DNA of 64,000 bases, taken from NCBI RefSeq assembly GCF_954871325.1, contig NC_088775.1, positions 89,257,561 through 89,321,560 of the forward strand. The letters run 5' to 3'. Position numbers and translations under genes: made by a program. Below the pieces are notes generated by a model that had not been told where the DNA came from, made no database searches, and worked only from the letters and a program-made list of their open reading frames with translations. The DNA is from Gordionus sp. m RMFG-2023 (lineage: Eukaryota > Nematomorpha > Gordioida > Chordodea > Parachordodidae). Shown here piece after piece: positions 46,533-58,899 of this stretch; position 1 is the first letter of the stretch; each line of letters opens with the position of its first letter.

Positions 46533-48801
46533 TATTATCTATTTACTCTTTCAATTATTTATTTTGCTTCATATTCTAATTATGAAATATCGTCTCAAAT
46601 TCTTCGGGCAGATAATCACTCGGAGGGAAATACGTCTAAAATTGTAAATCAAAATTCAAGAAATGCGTTCACCGGTTATGATATTTCGCCACCTTATTGT
46701 AGAATATTGAAATTGAATTCGTCTAAAAAAGATATAACTTATTCGGAAAGTTATACTCTCCCAGCTTTTAAGACGGAATGCGTACCGGGCAAGAACGTTC
46801 CTTTGACTCATATCGAATCGGATACGAATCCCGAAAATCTCGAAAATGGACACGTTCTCACATTTAATATAAGGGTAAATTTAACCGCTTTACGGCTTCA
46901 TTTTGGGGGTGCGGATAATTTCCAAGGTTGCGAATACCAAAAAATATTAAGGGATTATAAGTCAAACAGTCCGGACAACGTCATCACGTTTACTAAGCCG
47001 ATTTCGTTTAAGTACCAGGTGGGAGTTCGAATATATGCTGATTCTTCCCAGACTCGCCATGACGTAAATCGGAATTTCGACTTTTTCGTACGGGTTAAGT
47101 GTTTCGATAAGAAAAAATCCGTTATTTATCGAAATGTGCACACAGCTGCTTGCGAATCGGTGTCTCATTACGTCAACTGCCACTCATCCAAGGGGAGAGC
47201 TAAAGAATCGATGCCTAAGTTCAATATATTGCTCGTAGGAATAGATTCGACGTCGAACAAAAATTTTGAGAGAAGTTTAGTCGAAACTTACCAATACCTG
47301 ACTTCCAAAAGGAAAAAAGTTTTTCGCTTTGAAAAGTACGCGAAAATTGCGGATAATACGTACCCAAATTTGAACGCGCTGCTAACGGGAAGATTTGTAT
47401 GGGAAAATAATCCTAATGGCGATAAAAATTATTTTGACAATACCAGTTTAATATGGCGCGAATACGAAAAAAGCGGGTATTCTAGCATTTTCTTAGAAGA
47501 CGAACCCGATTTTTCAACTTACAATTATTTGAAAAAGGGATTTTATAAACCCCCTTCTAATTTTTATTCGCGACCATTTTCGTTAGAATGGCAAAAGGTG
47601 ATGAGCCAGTTATCGTCATCTTCGTCGACGCATTGTTCCGTGTACGGGAAAAATGAGGTTGAAATGTTGCTAGATTATTCTAAATCATTGATTCAGGAAA
47701 TGGAGAAATCCAATCACCCTATTTCAATTTTAACTTTATCACTCAATATACGCATGGCCATTTGCAAGGGCTAGACGAATTGGATGTCATTTTGCACAAT
47801 TATTTTAAGGAAATGATAGAAAGTCATCGCTTAAAGAATACTTTTATATTCTTATTCTCCGATCACGGTTTAAGATTTGGCACATTTAGGCAGACTTTAA
47901 ATGGTTTTTTATTTTTGCGTTTTGTAATATAATTATATGATTTAAAATGAGTTTATTTATAATAATTATTTGTCCAATTATCATTAATAGGTATGTTGGA
48001 AGATCGCATGCCCTTCTTACTAGCAATTCCACCGGATGACTTTTTCACCAATTACAATCAGGACGAAACCATATTCAGAACTAATAACGTTTAATAACGG
48101 CTTTCGATTTCCATAAAACTTTACTTAATTTACTCGAAATAACAAACAGCGGAAAAAGTTCTTTAACCTCATCAGATGATAACGGCAATGTAAGCGCTGT
48201 CAGGGGAATAAGTTTGCTACAGTTGGTGCCCAAAACGCGCACTTGTGAATCGGCTTTTATACCTGCTCATTACTGTCCGTGCAACTGGATAAAACCATAT
48301 CCTCCAAAATTATTAAAGAAAACTTCCTTGGATAACCATAGTTCACTTGCCTCAGATCTATCTAAGCTGATTAAACATGGTGTCAATTTAACAATTAAAA
48401 AAATCAAGAATATCTTATCTAGCTATCGCCATGTTTGCCTAGTCAATGAATTGAAATTGCATACTATAATGAACGCTATTCCGGTAACACGTGATTATTC
48501 GACTCCCCGAGATTTCGAAATGTTATCTAACCTAAATATAAACAAGGGTATAGCTAGAAAGGGTGACATGAATGGAATTGAACTGTCAAAATTCGAAGTA
48601 TCAAAGCTGTTAAAAGGATTTGTACTGGTATTCAAAATTTCCCCAAATGATGCGGTATTTGAAGCCACATTAAACTTTGCCAGACTAAATGTCTCCAAAA
48701 TTTTCGATGATATAACAGATATATCTCGATTGGATTGGTATGGATCGAATTCCTATTGCGTTGATGATCCTTTAATTCAAACATTTTGTCATTGTATTTG
48801 A
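46533..48801 (+). pseudogene. DUF229 family (sulfatase/alkaline-phosphatase-like) gene with two frameshifts
   Basis: DUF229 proteins are arthropod and nematode membrane or secreted proteins with an alkaline-phosphatase-like fold; their function is poorly known. The open frame begins in a hydrophobic, anchor-like segment near 46533-46580, so the true start is unresolved. Landmarks are CRILKLNSSKK, FNILLVGIDSTSNKNFERSL (metal-site Asp region, near 47217-47280), ALLTGRFVW, THGHLQGLDELDV, FLFSDHGLRFG (DHG motif), then an 87-bp GT-AG intron at 47904-47990 and MLEDRMPFLLAIPPDDFF. The C-terminal part is AFDFHKTLLNLL, RGISLLQLVPKTRTCE and YCPCNW, ending at 48801. Single-base frameshifts lie near 47715 and 48092, in conserved sequence and not in long homopolymers. 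It is otherwise full length, so either a recent pseudogene or a gene with assembly errors. Confidence 0.85.
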
Positions 48802-48867
48802 TGAATATGATAAATTAAGCTTATTATATTAACTTAATATCTTCAAAGAGAAAAAGAGAATTCCGTC

Positions 48868-49190
48868 AAAGTATTATTTTTTCAACTTTAAATCATTTCT
48901 TTGAGTGCCTTTTTTTAAAATTTATAAATCTGATTTTACCGGAAATGAATTCCATCTTGTTTGGACCACCTGCCCTATGAATTTCAGATAATTTTATGAT
49001 GAAAATTTGTGAAACTTAATCTAATTTATATTAGTTTTTCCATAGAATTTTGCATAAAAATTATAAATGACTCAAAAGTTAGCGGTGAAAATTTTCTACA
49101 ATTCATAAGGATAAGTATTCTAAACATGCCGGAGGTAAAATCGGATTTTTAAATTTTAAAGAAAAACCGGCTCAATGAATGACTCTTGAT
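48868..49190. mobile_element. Palindromic MITE family C, copy 4
   Basis: The left arm contains TTTATAAATCTGATTTTACC and the right arm GGTAAAATCGGATTTTTAAA, with the palindrome centre near 49020. It lies just downstream of the DUF229 gene. Copies at 18850, 19262 and 25625 are related. Confidence 0.6.
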
Positions 49191-49523
49191 TGGAAAAATA
49201 ACACTATAACATCTATATGTCATAATTGGTGTTTTTTTTAAACATGTACATTCATAATATTTTATTTTTTTTTTATCACGCGCAATAATCTGGTTTGTTA
49301 ACATGGGCGCATTGGTTTGGTTTGGGATTATAAGACTCATAATGAGTCCTGTTTATTTGTATTTGTAAGAATTATTTTTTTATTTATCAAATTATAAGCT
49401 ATAAAAAGACCGTTTTTCGGCAGAATATGTTACTTTTTATTTTTTCTTATTTTGAATTTAATAAAGTTTAATAAAATTATTCTTTGACAGTCTCGGATTT
49501 ATTCTCAACGGCATAACTGCAAT

Positions 49524-49987
49524 TAGTGTTGTTAAAGGGCTCGTTTTGAGACGATTTTTAAAAACGGCTAACTCGATATTTTATCTAGAAAAAAAATATT
49601 ACCCAAGCCTGAAGATTTTGTTCATAGAAGGAACAAAGATCTAGACATATATTATCAAAATCTCCGAGCTTAGGAAATATTTTTCCGGCTAAGGCCGCAT
49701 TCATGGTGGGATCCGATCAGACACGATTTAACAGCTGATCGATTTTCAAATCGGTTTATGAGAATCAATTTTTCTTTATAAAAACCAATATTTATTAGGT
49801 TATTATCATGTATAGAATTATGGATAAAATAAAAATTATTTAAAAAGAAATTGATCTCATAAACAGATTTTTAAAAATCAATCAGCTGTTAAATAGTGTC
49901 TGTTCGGATCCCACTGTGAATGCGGCCTAAAATATTGAGTCATCCGTTTTAAAAGATTAGCTCAATACGAGCCGTTTAACAACACTA
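49524..49987. mobile_element. hAT-type MITE, family A, with a nested insertion
   Basis: Family A ends (TAGTGTTGTTAAAGGGCTCG and GAGCCGTTTAACAACACTA) with exact 8-bp duplications ACTGCAAT at 49516-49523 and 49988-49995. It is twice the usual length because a Harbinger-like MITE has inserted at 49693-49927. The two halves of the host element are otherwise normal. Confidence 0.9.
49693..49927. mobile_element. Harbinger-like MITE, copy 2 (nested)
   Basis: A 235-bp element with ends GGCCGCATTCATGGTGGGAT and ATCCCACTGTGAATGCGGCC, flanked by 3-bp TAA repeats at 49690-49692 and 49928-49930. The AACAGCTGATCGATTTT segment inside the terminal repeat is shared with the copy at 21552. It must be younger than the family A element it interrupts. 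Confidence 0.85.
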
Positions 49988-49995
49988 ACTGCAAT

Positions 49996-51445
49996 AATAT
50001 ACACAGATAAAAGTTTGTTTATATTTTATTAATTTCCATATTTAAATAAATCGACCAAAAAAAAAAACTCAATTCTTAAACACGACCCCCCTTTCAAATT
50101 TTTCCTAAATTTGTGTGATGAATAGTAACTAAATAAAATTAAAATTCTCAAGGTTTACTTCCCGACCACCTTTTATGAAAGCAAACATTCTATTTAATTT
50201 TAAATATCTCAAAAGATAATTATATATATATATATATAAGATCTTTAAATATGAAGGTAAAATAAGTAAAAAGGACATAAATGCTAGACTGGGTGAACGA
50301 GCATTAATCAAAGAGTCATCATCCATTAAACATATGTCTTATACATATAACTAGAAAAAGTTTTTTTTTTAATCAAAATTATGTTAATAAAAAACCAATA
50401 GAAGATTAATTTTATGTTAAATAATTAAAGAATTATTTACTACTTTTTAAAGAAGCGCCATAGTTATGCCCGAAGGTAGGTTTTGGTTTAAACAACTCGA
50501 ATTATTAAGCCAAAAATAAATAATATAAATGTTGTATTCTCCAGCTCAGTTTTTGTTGTTACCAATGAAAAATGGAAAATTTGCCCTCTGGCTATTTCGG
50601 AATTTAAGGAAAGATTCTTTGTAAATTCATTTGCCGTTTTGATATCCTTATTATAGATTATATAACTTTCGAAGAATGGTTGTCTGCTAAATGCTACGAA
50701 TCTCGAAACGCCAACAAAATCTGCTAGCGATTTTGTAGAAATATTTAATTGAAAAAAAATTTAGTTTTGGCCTTGGCGCGAACAATCATATTTCTTAACT
50801 CATTAAATTCTTATTCGAATAATAGGGAATTTTCTCAATAATATCGAACTTTGCAGAGAACTTCGCGTTTTGTAGCTCTCCATCTAGCTCTGGGTTTCCA
50901 TTTATTATATAATAATAATAATTGGCTAAATAAAGTTATAAATATGTTTAGAATTATTTTCTTTGAAAATCAACATGTGTTTTAAATTATACCAAATTTT
51001 CCACCTACCTATTTATTTGTGCAAAAAAACGGCTAAAATTTATTTTCAATTTATTTGCATATTTTTTTAAAAAATTTGTCACACATTTTTAATATGAATG
51101 ATGTCGATTTTTGCCGTTTAGTGTCCATTTACAAATAATTTGAAAAAAATGGTATTTTTCTATTTATGGTTTTTTCCATTTACGGTTTTTGGTATTAAGC
51201 TGATTTAATTAAATTTATGTCATAGACTATTATAAGAGCTATATAATAAGATTTAAATCATGGCTTTAATTAAAATATTTTTTTGAGATGTTCAAATTTC
51301 AATGGTGTATTATAACAAAAAAAAAATTTGGTTTTTAAAGGTAGTCATATCCATATCTCGTAAGTTGAGATGGAAATTAAAAATTTTATAATAACTAATG
51401 TATAAGAAGTCATCATTTTATTAATAATTGTTGTGTATTACAAGT
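49996..51445. other. Gene-poor AT-rich stretch
   Basis: About 1.4 kb with no recognisable gene, RNA or mobile element. Confidence 0.4.
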
Positions 51446-51452
51446 TATTTAC

Positions 51453-51677
51453 ATTAATGTTAAACGGCTCGTTTTGAGTCGATTTTTAAAAACGGCTCAC
51501 TCAATATTTCATCCAGAAAAATACTAAGCAAGCCTGAAGATTTTGCTCATAGAGGGTACAAAGGTGTAAACAGGATACTAACGAAATCTCGAGGCTTAGG
51601 CAAAATTTTTCTGGCTAAAATATCGAGTTAGCTGTTTTAAAAAATCGGTTCAAAACGAGCCGTTTAACAACAAACAC
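51453..51677. mobile_element. hAT-type MITE, family A, damaged left end
   Basis: Typical family A interior (ATTTTTAAAAACGGCTCACT, GAAGATTTTGCTCATAGAGG) and right end GAGCCGTTTAACAACAAACACTA. The left end has lost part of TAGTGTTG. The flanking octamers ATTTACAT and ATTTACAA are a plausible mutated duplication. Confidence 0.7.
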
Positions 51678-51859
51678 TAATTTACAAATAGTTTTACTGT
51701 CATCATACGCGTCTACTTATAAAACAAAAATTAGTTACGATTTTGGGCGATATAAAATGAAAAGGAAACCTCAATTTAAACATAAGGTTGCGTTGTGTTT
51801 TTATATTATAAAAGTATGACCAAACGCAAACGCTCAATTTGTGCGCACTATAAGCGTAT

Positions 51860-53720
51860 TTTTTTTTTTTATTAAATTTTTTTATTTTGTAGAATTCCCC
51901 TATTCTTATTTCATTCCGATTTTAAATACCGGAATAAATTAATACAAAATAATATTTTAAAAAAAATTGATAATTTGATTCAGTTTTTAAAAAAAATTCT
52001 TTACATTTGACCATACATTATAGAAATGTAATTTAAAACCGGGGCCAACCCAGGGTTTATTATATCCTCTCCCGCTAGATACTGTCAACGCTGCTTATAA
52101 TTATCGCCTTAATGCATATCCATTTAAAACCAATTACCCCCATAAGATTTATATCATATTATGGTGAAAGGGGGAGATTCTTTAAAAGTCATTTAACCTT
52201 AAGTTTTTATTTTGTCTTATAAACTAGCAAAAGGCAATGATCTGGCTCAGACCCTTTCATGAATGACAAATTTTCGAAAACAAATGATATACAATACAAT
52301 AACATATAACCGGCTTTTAAAATTATGTTAATAATTTTTCTAATAAACAAATGTATATTCCTACAAGAAATGAGAAAATTGATAGAACACCAGAAGGCTG
52401 ATGTGTCCTCGGATGTTGATGGATAAAAATTGCCACAAGCAAAATACCTACTAAAAACGGTCTGTGTTCATTTCCATGCCCTTTTCCTAAAGCAGGATCC
52501 AATTTTGCTTTAGAAAACTGCTCTGGAGGCAGAACGTGTTAAAGTATTTTCCCATTAGCAGGACGGTGCTGTAAGAAGTGTCTTTGAGAAAGAAACCAAA
52601 TAATTTTTACCCTGTGGGATAAAGGAATGACGAAGAAGGTTAATTTGATATCGATTTTGCAGGCGATCTTAGCCATCTCTAGATTTACAAACATCAGGGG
52701 TATTGTTGTTAACAGGAATTAAAATTTCAGGAAGTAATTGGAAGCTTGTGAAAGATACTGATTACTCTGCTGGATCAATCTGCTTTGGGAAAGATGTGTA
52801 GCGGAGCAGATTTGACCTACTGGGCTTCTTGCACAATGAGGTAAGCTTATAATAGTTCAGACGCGGGCGAATTTATGTTGACTGCGTATACTTGCAACGA
52901 CCCTTTAAGTGGATTGGAGGGATCTTTTTTAGGGTGGCTCCATGTGAGGGATCATCCAGGTTTTACATAAAAAAGCAATGTCGTTCTATGACGATAAATT
53001 GTTTCGTATAAAAATTGTACATGAAAATATTTACTAATAAATTATTTAGTTCCACAGATTAATAAACATCTATCTTATATAAAAGTTTCGATGAAAATTT
53101 TATATCCCAAAATTAACTCTAAATTATGAAGTAGTTTTTTGGAAGTGGGTATTTTCCTTTTTTAAATTGGAATCCTAAATTAAAAAGATCCGGCTATATT
53201 TCTAAGAAAACGGGAAACTACTGATTTATCTAGAGTTATGGATGACAATTAGACGCTTGACTTTTTTTTGTATATTATGTCGACAGAGTGACAAGTACAT
53301 GTCAGATGGCATATATAGTATAGATGTTTCTGGTGGATTTAACATATTTGACCAAGTATTTTAATTAATTTTCACAAAACTAAGACTATAATAAAATACT
53401 CTAAAAAAAATGGATTATATAACACGATACAAGGTCTCCTCACTAATGAATACGAAGCTCGATGCATAATAACCCAATAGATATTAGTCTCATCGGATAA
53501 GGTATGGATAGAAATTATTTCTGCGTTGAAGAATCTATGATTTATTTTTCTTATCAAATTCTAGAACATTCGTGTGTAAATGTATTATCTTTTTTACATC
53601 TTGAATCAACTTTTAAACCAGAATATAAAACGGGGTCCCATTCTATGACTGGTAGCTTATTATCTTTTTAAATCGAACTGGGCTACGTCAAACTTATCAT
53701 TTTTTTTAAAAAAACATAGG
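51860..53720. other. Unassigned stretch, partly GC-richer
   Basis: From about 52240 to 52960 the composition is less AT-rich and short frames look coding-like on the plus strand (for example NWKLVKDTDYSAGSICFG near 52740). They are broken by stops and match no family that I recognise. It could be an old gene or transposon remnant. The remainder is ordinary AT-rich sequence. Confidence 0.3.
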
Positions 53721-53744
53721 GATGGACATTTTTAACTGCTTTTT

Positions 53745-53865
53745 AGGGTTGGCCTTTTCGGAACAGCCAAAAAAAGAATATTTATTTTGAGGCCGGACCG
53801 GATAAATCTTTTAAAAAAAATTACGGGCCGTACTTGGGAAATTAGGCCCGAATGTAGATCATCTT
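53745..53865. mobile_element. MITE family B remnant
   Basis: GC-rich family B words (GAGGCCGGACCGG, ACGGGCCGTAC, TAGGCCCGAATGTAGATC) are arranged around an AT-rich core. The termini are eroded. Confidence 0.45.
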
Positions 53866-54319
53866 GCAATATATATCGATACATTAACTAATTAGATTTA
53901 TAAGGGTTGATTGGCATTCACAATTTTCCAAATGGTAATATAAATACAGGATTTACATTTATCATGAAATCCATTTTTAGTTAACTTTGTCACCAATCAG
54001 TCAAGTTACTCGTTGCTTGTGTCTTTGTGTTTAGAGTTCAACACTGCTCTGCATTAGAGGAGGGATGTAACCTCATAATAAAACTAATACGGGGTCTAAG
54101 AGGCATTCACTCGCTAGATAATACTTCCTATATCCCTCCTTTCTGACCCTTCTAATTAAAGAAGTGGCGTGTCCGCCAGGGCTATGCTTCCAAGCCTAAT
54201 TTGAGATGGCATTTACCTTTCTATGTCACACCTTGATAATCCCTTGACTTAGCATAGGAGCCATCTCGCTAAAATAGGATCTCTTTAATCTACATATACA
54301 ACTAAACTACGAATTGTCA

Positions 54320-54800
54320 TATTTAATGTTAAATTAAAATGAGTAAACTATAAATTACGGTTATTAATGTTAAATTAAATGTCTAAGCTGCGAATTGCGA
54401 TAATTAATGTTAAATTAAAATGAGGAAACAACGAATCTTTTTAAATGTCTTTCTAGTATCAAAAACCTTTAACTAGACATAAAACAAATTTTCAAAAATT
54501 TTCTAAATTTTTTTTTTACCTCGTGAAATAAAATATAATGGCAGTACCAATTTATCACTAGAGTCAGGTTTTAGAATATTTTTTTACTATAAAATACTTT
54601 TAACTAGGCTTAAAACAAATATTTAGAAAAAATTTATAATTATTTTTTCCTCGTGAGGTAAAATATAATGGCAATGCTAATTTATTACTAAACCCAAAAG
54701 TTTTAGAACATCTTTCTAACATATCAAAAGCTTTTAACTAGGGTTAAAATAAATTATTAAAAAATTTCCACATTTATTTTTTCCTAGTGGAGTAAAATAA
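54320..54800. repeat. Tandem repeats, about 50-bp and about 130-bp units
   Basis: First come three imperfect units of about 50 bp carrying TTAATGTTAAATTAAA (54323-54425). Then come two and a half units of about 130 bp with CTTTTAACTAG, TTTACCTCGTG-like and AAATATAATGGCA blocks (54455-54800). No coding content. Confidence 0.7.
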
Positions 54801-55632
54801 CCTTTTTGCTTGGTCTATTTTCCTCGCTTGGATATCGGTTGAATACCTTCTAGACTAGTTCAATCTTTTATTCTAATGCTTTATCCTTTCCTAACTTGTA
54901 TTCTCTATTATTACTGCATCGTCAACCTTTTCCTCCATTGCTAGTGGTTGATCGACGTGGGTTCGCACTATTTTATTTCTATGCTACGTTATAAGAGATT
55001 TTTTTGGTACTATCTTTCCTTCATGCCATCCCTATTGATTGGGTTTTTAACTAAATCGTTGCCTTAAAATATCTATATTTGCTTTTGTCTAACTAGTAGA
55101 TTTCACTAGAGGTTTCTATTTTTCAGTAATGGAAGACTTGAACCTGTCAAATATTGTATTATCTTATAATAATTATATAACTTAATTTACAAATATTCAA
55201 GTTGATTGACCTTAGTAACATAACCAGAGTTGTATGCATTTGACCCGTCAAATGACCGATGTCAAAAAACGGTCAAATTTGATATACTTGGCAAATAATA
55301 GTAATATGAATTGTCATTATTAACTAACGTTTAGCTCTCCGTAGCAGAGTCTTGTTTTGATTCATATTCAATATCATCATTTTCCTTAATATTTCTTTAA
55401 ATCATTTTACCCGAGATCTCCACTCGATCTCTTTTCTTCATAAAAATATTAATTCTAATTCTACTTTTTCTTTCTCTCAATCATTGGTAAGTTATTCCAC
55501 TAACTTTTTAAGTATAGACACAAATTTAATCTTTGGATTCCTGAATATATTTTCCGAATTATATAAAAAAAATGCTACAATATTTCGATTATTCAATGTT
55601 TTCTTTTAAAAAATGAAGTTCTAAAAATATTT

Positions 55633-57868
55633 GGTTAGGGTACCTTTTCAGGGGCAATTATTTTTGTTATTTTTTAATGTTATTTTTTGTTATTTTTTTA
55701 TGCGATTTTTTGTTATTTTTTTATGCGATTTTTTGTTATTTTTTTATGCGATTTTATGTTATTTTTTTATGCGATTTTTTTTTTGTAATTTTTTTATGAA
55801 AACTATTGTTTTTATGTTATTTTTTTATGATTGGTTCATTTTCTTATTGGTTAATTTTTTATTTAAGATATTTTTAAATTAATATATCTTTTTTTATTTA
55901 AGATATTTTAAAATAATTTTTTCTAAAATTTAAAATTCGTACAATTATTTAAAGGAAGTGAATGGGGGCAAAGGGGGAAGGCTAGGGGTAAGGGGTAAAA
56001 TTATTAGATTATGTACAATGCGGGTAGGTTTGGGGTTAAATTTTTGATAGATGAAACTTCGCTATTTAAAATTTATTTGGTTGATTCTTTCTATACAAAC
56101 TTAATATGATTTCTTCTAAACAAACTTAATACGATTCCTTCTATACAAACTTAATATGATTCCCTCTATACAAACTTAATATGATTCCTTCTATACAAAC
56201 CTAATATGATTCCTTCTATATAAACTTAATATGATTCCTTCTATACAAACTTAATAATTCCTTCTATACAAACTTAATATGAATAATTTTTTCTAAAATT
56301 TGTATAAAGAATTTAATTTTTTTTAGTGATAACACTATAATTAAAGGAAGATTCCAAAAATAAATAAAATTTAAGCATAACAATCGAAATAATTTATTCA
56401 TTAAATTGAAATATACTATTAAAATTTATACAATCATTAATAAAATGAATAAAAACATCAAAACGATTTAATAATCTATATTTTCGAAAATATCTATATT
56501 CAAGAAGATATTCATGAATATTATCCCGATCCCCATGTCTTTTATAATTTGCCTTTAGATCCCGCCACAGCCTCTCGACTTTTTGAGTGTGGATCGATCT
56601 GTCATTTGGATCAACAAAATTTTGCGAATGGTTGATCCGATAGTGGAAATAGTTTGAACTTTCTAGCCGATTATATCTAAGATAAATATATTTACATTTA
56701 TCACCACTTTTGCTTTATTGAAAAAATAAATTCACATACCCTAACCACGAGTCAGTCATTATCGTGGAATCTTGCATAACATTATCTTTAACCACACGAT
56801 AGGTGGTATCTTGATCTCTTGTTGTGGTGGCACTTAAAAATATCTCATTTGTTTCCCGACATATACCACCAATAATCCATATAGCCTCGGAAGTCAAATG
56901 CCGACCACGGTTATATTTACGCTTCCATACATGAGTTTCATCAATTTCAATAACGTGGCCAGGCCCCCCGATCTTTGAATGATTCGAAGCTATATGGAAT
57001 CCACATACCTTTCGAAATTTTTTAAACCTATATAAGTGAAGTAAAAAACCATATTATACTTTAGATTACTATCTTGAAATTGCCTTCTTATCATAATCTA
57101 ACTCTTTCGAAGCAGTTAAAATTTTATAACGGCCTAAAAATAATTTTGTTTTATATTTTTTAAAGAATTGGTACTTATGTACAAGTACACTAGTCTTAAA
57201 AATTTCCCAACATCATGAATTCCTTCAAAAATGGAATCTAAAAATTCGTCATTTATGATATATATATATATATTAATATTACCTTTCCATATTGAATACG
57301 ATCTACGACACCTACTGCATCGATATCGTAAACTCTTATTGTTTTTTTCAACCCGCATTACCGAATTGCAACAGGTATGTTGTATTCCAGGCGGTATAAA
57401 TTGATTATTTAGACAAAAATCATAAGCTTTCTCATCATTTTGAGTATAAACACCAACTTCAAAAATATTCATTTAAAAAAAAATGGAAGGAATTATATAA
57501 TATATATTGGAACTAAAAAAAAGGGAACCAAAAAAAGATTTATACCAAAAAAAAAATTAAAAATGGAAAGTTTCGTCTACCAAAAATCTTACCCCTAGCC
57601 TTCCCCCTTGTTTGCCCCCATCACCTCCTTTAAATAATTGTACGAATTTTAAATTTTAGAAAAAATTATTTTAAAATATCTTAAATAAAAAATTAACCAA
57701 TAAGAAAATGAACCAATCATAAAAAAATAACATAAAAACAATAGCTTTCATAAAAAAATTACATAAAAAAAAATCGCATAAAAAAATAACAAAAAATCGC
57801 ATAAAATAATAACAAAAAATAACATAAAAAAATAACAAAAATAATTGCCCCTGATAAGGTACCCTACC
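55633..57868. mobile_element. Merlin DNA transposon, apparently complete
   Basis: A 2236-bp element with exact 8-bp duplications AAATATTT at 55625-55632 and 57869-57876. The terminal inverted repeats are unusually long: the left arm starts GGTTAGGGTACCTTTTCAGG and extends to about 56005. The right arm starts (inverted) GGTAGGGTACCTTATCAGGG and extends inward to about 57585. Both contain repeated TGTTATTTTTTTATGCGAT-type units and end in a G-rich block (GGGGGCAAAGGGGGAAGGCT). The single gene inside, on the minus strand, is an ISXO2/IS1595-like transposase, which defines Merlin. Confidence 0.88.
56394..57472 (-). CDS. Merlin transposase (ISXO2-like DDE), spliced
   Basis: The minus-strand gene starts at ATG 57472. 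Exon 1 (57472-57293) encodes a zinc-finger-like part with paired cysteines (HTCCNSVMRV, then YRCSRCRRSYS). A GT-AG intron follows, and exon 2 begins at 57237. Further exons give TASKELDYDKKA and then the catalytic domain: GGPGHVIEIDETHVWKRKY (first Asp), TIMTDSWLGY (second Asp) and IHTQKVERLWRDLK (third acidic residue). It ends HFINDCINFN and beyond, at TAA 56394-56396. Three to four short introns of about 40-60 bp are needed; I fixed only the first two. I saw no unavoidable stop or frameshift, so it may be active or recently active. Confidence 0.8.
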
Positions 57869-57954
57869 AAATATTTTATTCTTTATTTTTTTTATAAAAA
57901 TCACGAGAAAAATCCATAATGCACGTCAGCAAAAATTGACACAAAACGATTTTT

Positions 57955-58785
57955 TTTACTTTTAAATTTCAAAAATTTTTAATAAATATAATTTTACAAA
58001 AAAATATATTGTTAAAAATATATTATTATTATTTTTTTTACATTAAATAAAATAATTTTTTTCTCCAATCAGATGTACACAATCCATCTGATTGACGTTT
58101 AATGAGAATATATGTTTTTTTAACATACTAAGACACTAACTTTAGGTCAGAATCAAATTTTTCTTATGGAAACTACTGCTTCCACCTAACTCCAATTAAA
58201 CATGCTATTTTCTGAAATTAATTGTATAGCTTAAATATTTGGTCATAACTATCCTGTAATATAGCTATTCCTTGTATTATATCACATACTCATTTAATTT
58301 ACTCTTAGTAAGATGCCTTTCTTGATATTCAGCAGTGTGATCATATGCATTTATATCGTTTTCCCTTTTTAATTTTCGCAGAGTGAATTCGACCGGCCAA
58401 TTGATCGACTTGCCAACCTTAGATATTGTAGGTTAATTTTTAAGTATTCATACAATTTTAATCCTTGGATTCCTGAATATATTTTCCGAATTTTACACTC
58501 TTTAAAAAATTTATTTCGTACTCAAAAAAACAACAATAATATTTTCAATCAAAAAATATATATTTTAAAAAATAAATTTATAATAATTATATTTTTTCTT
58601 TTTAAATTTTAAAAATTTTTCAATGATATAATTTTACAAAAAATATATATTTTCAAAAAAATACATTATTATAATAATTATTATTTTTTTTTACATTAAA
58701 TAATAATAATTTTTCCCCCAATCAGATGTATTCAATCCATCTGATTGACGTTATACGTCTTTTTAAAATAACTTACTAGGACAGT
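57955..58785. repeat. Direct repeat of about 180 bp
   Basis: The block ending CCAATCAGATGTACACAATC, CATCTGATTGACGTT at 57955-58140 recurs at 58600-58785 with modest divergence. The palindromic ATCAGATG/CATCTGAT core is conserved in both copies. Confidence 0.75.
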
Positions 58786-58899
58786 TAAGTATATGTAGCT
58801 GATTAACTCTTCTTATATGACCCAAAGATTATAATATTGAGTAGATAGAACCCATCAATCTCATTATATTATAATGTAGTCGTATTCTTAATCTAAGGG

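Noticed and set aside
53372-53557. 61-codon minus-strand ORF in gene-poor sequence
   Set aside because: No motif, no codon signal, and similar lengths are expected by chance.
55631-55882. ORFs of Phe/Tyr repeats at 55631-55882 and 57671-57904
   Set aside because: Translations of the T-rich repeats in the Merlin terminal inverted repeats.
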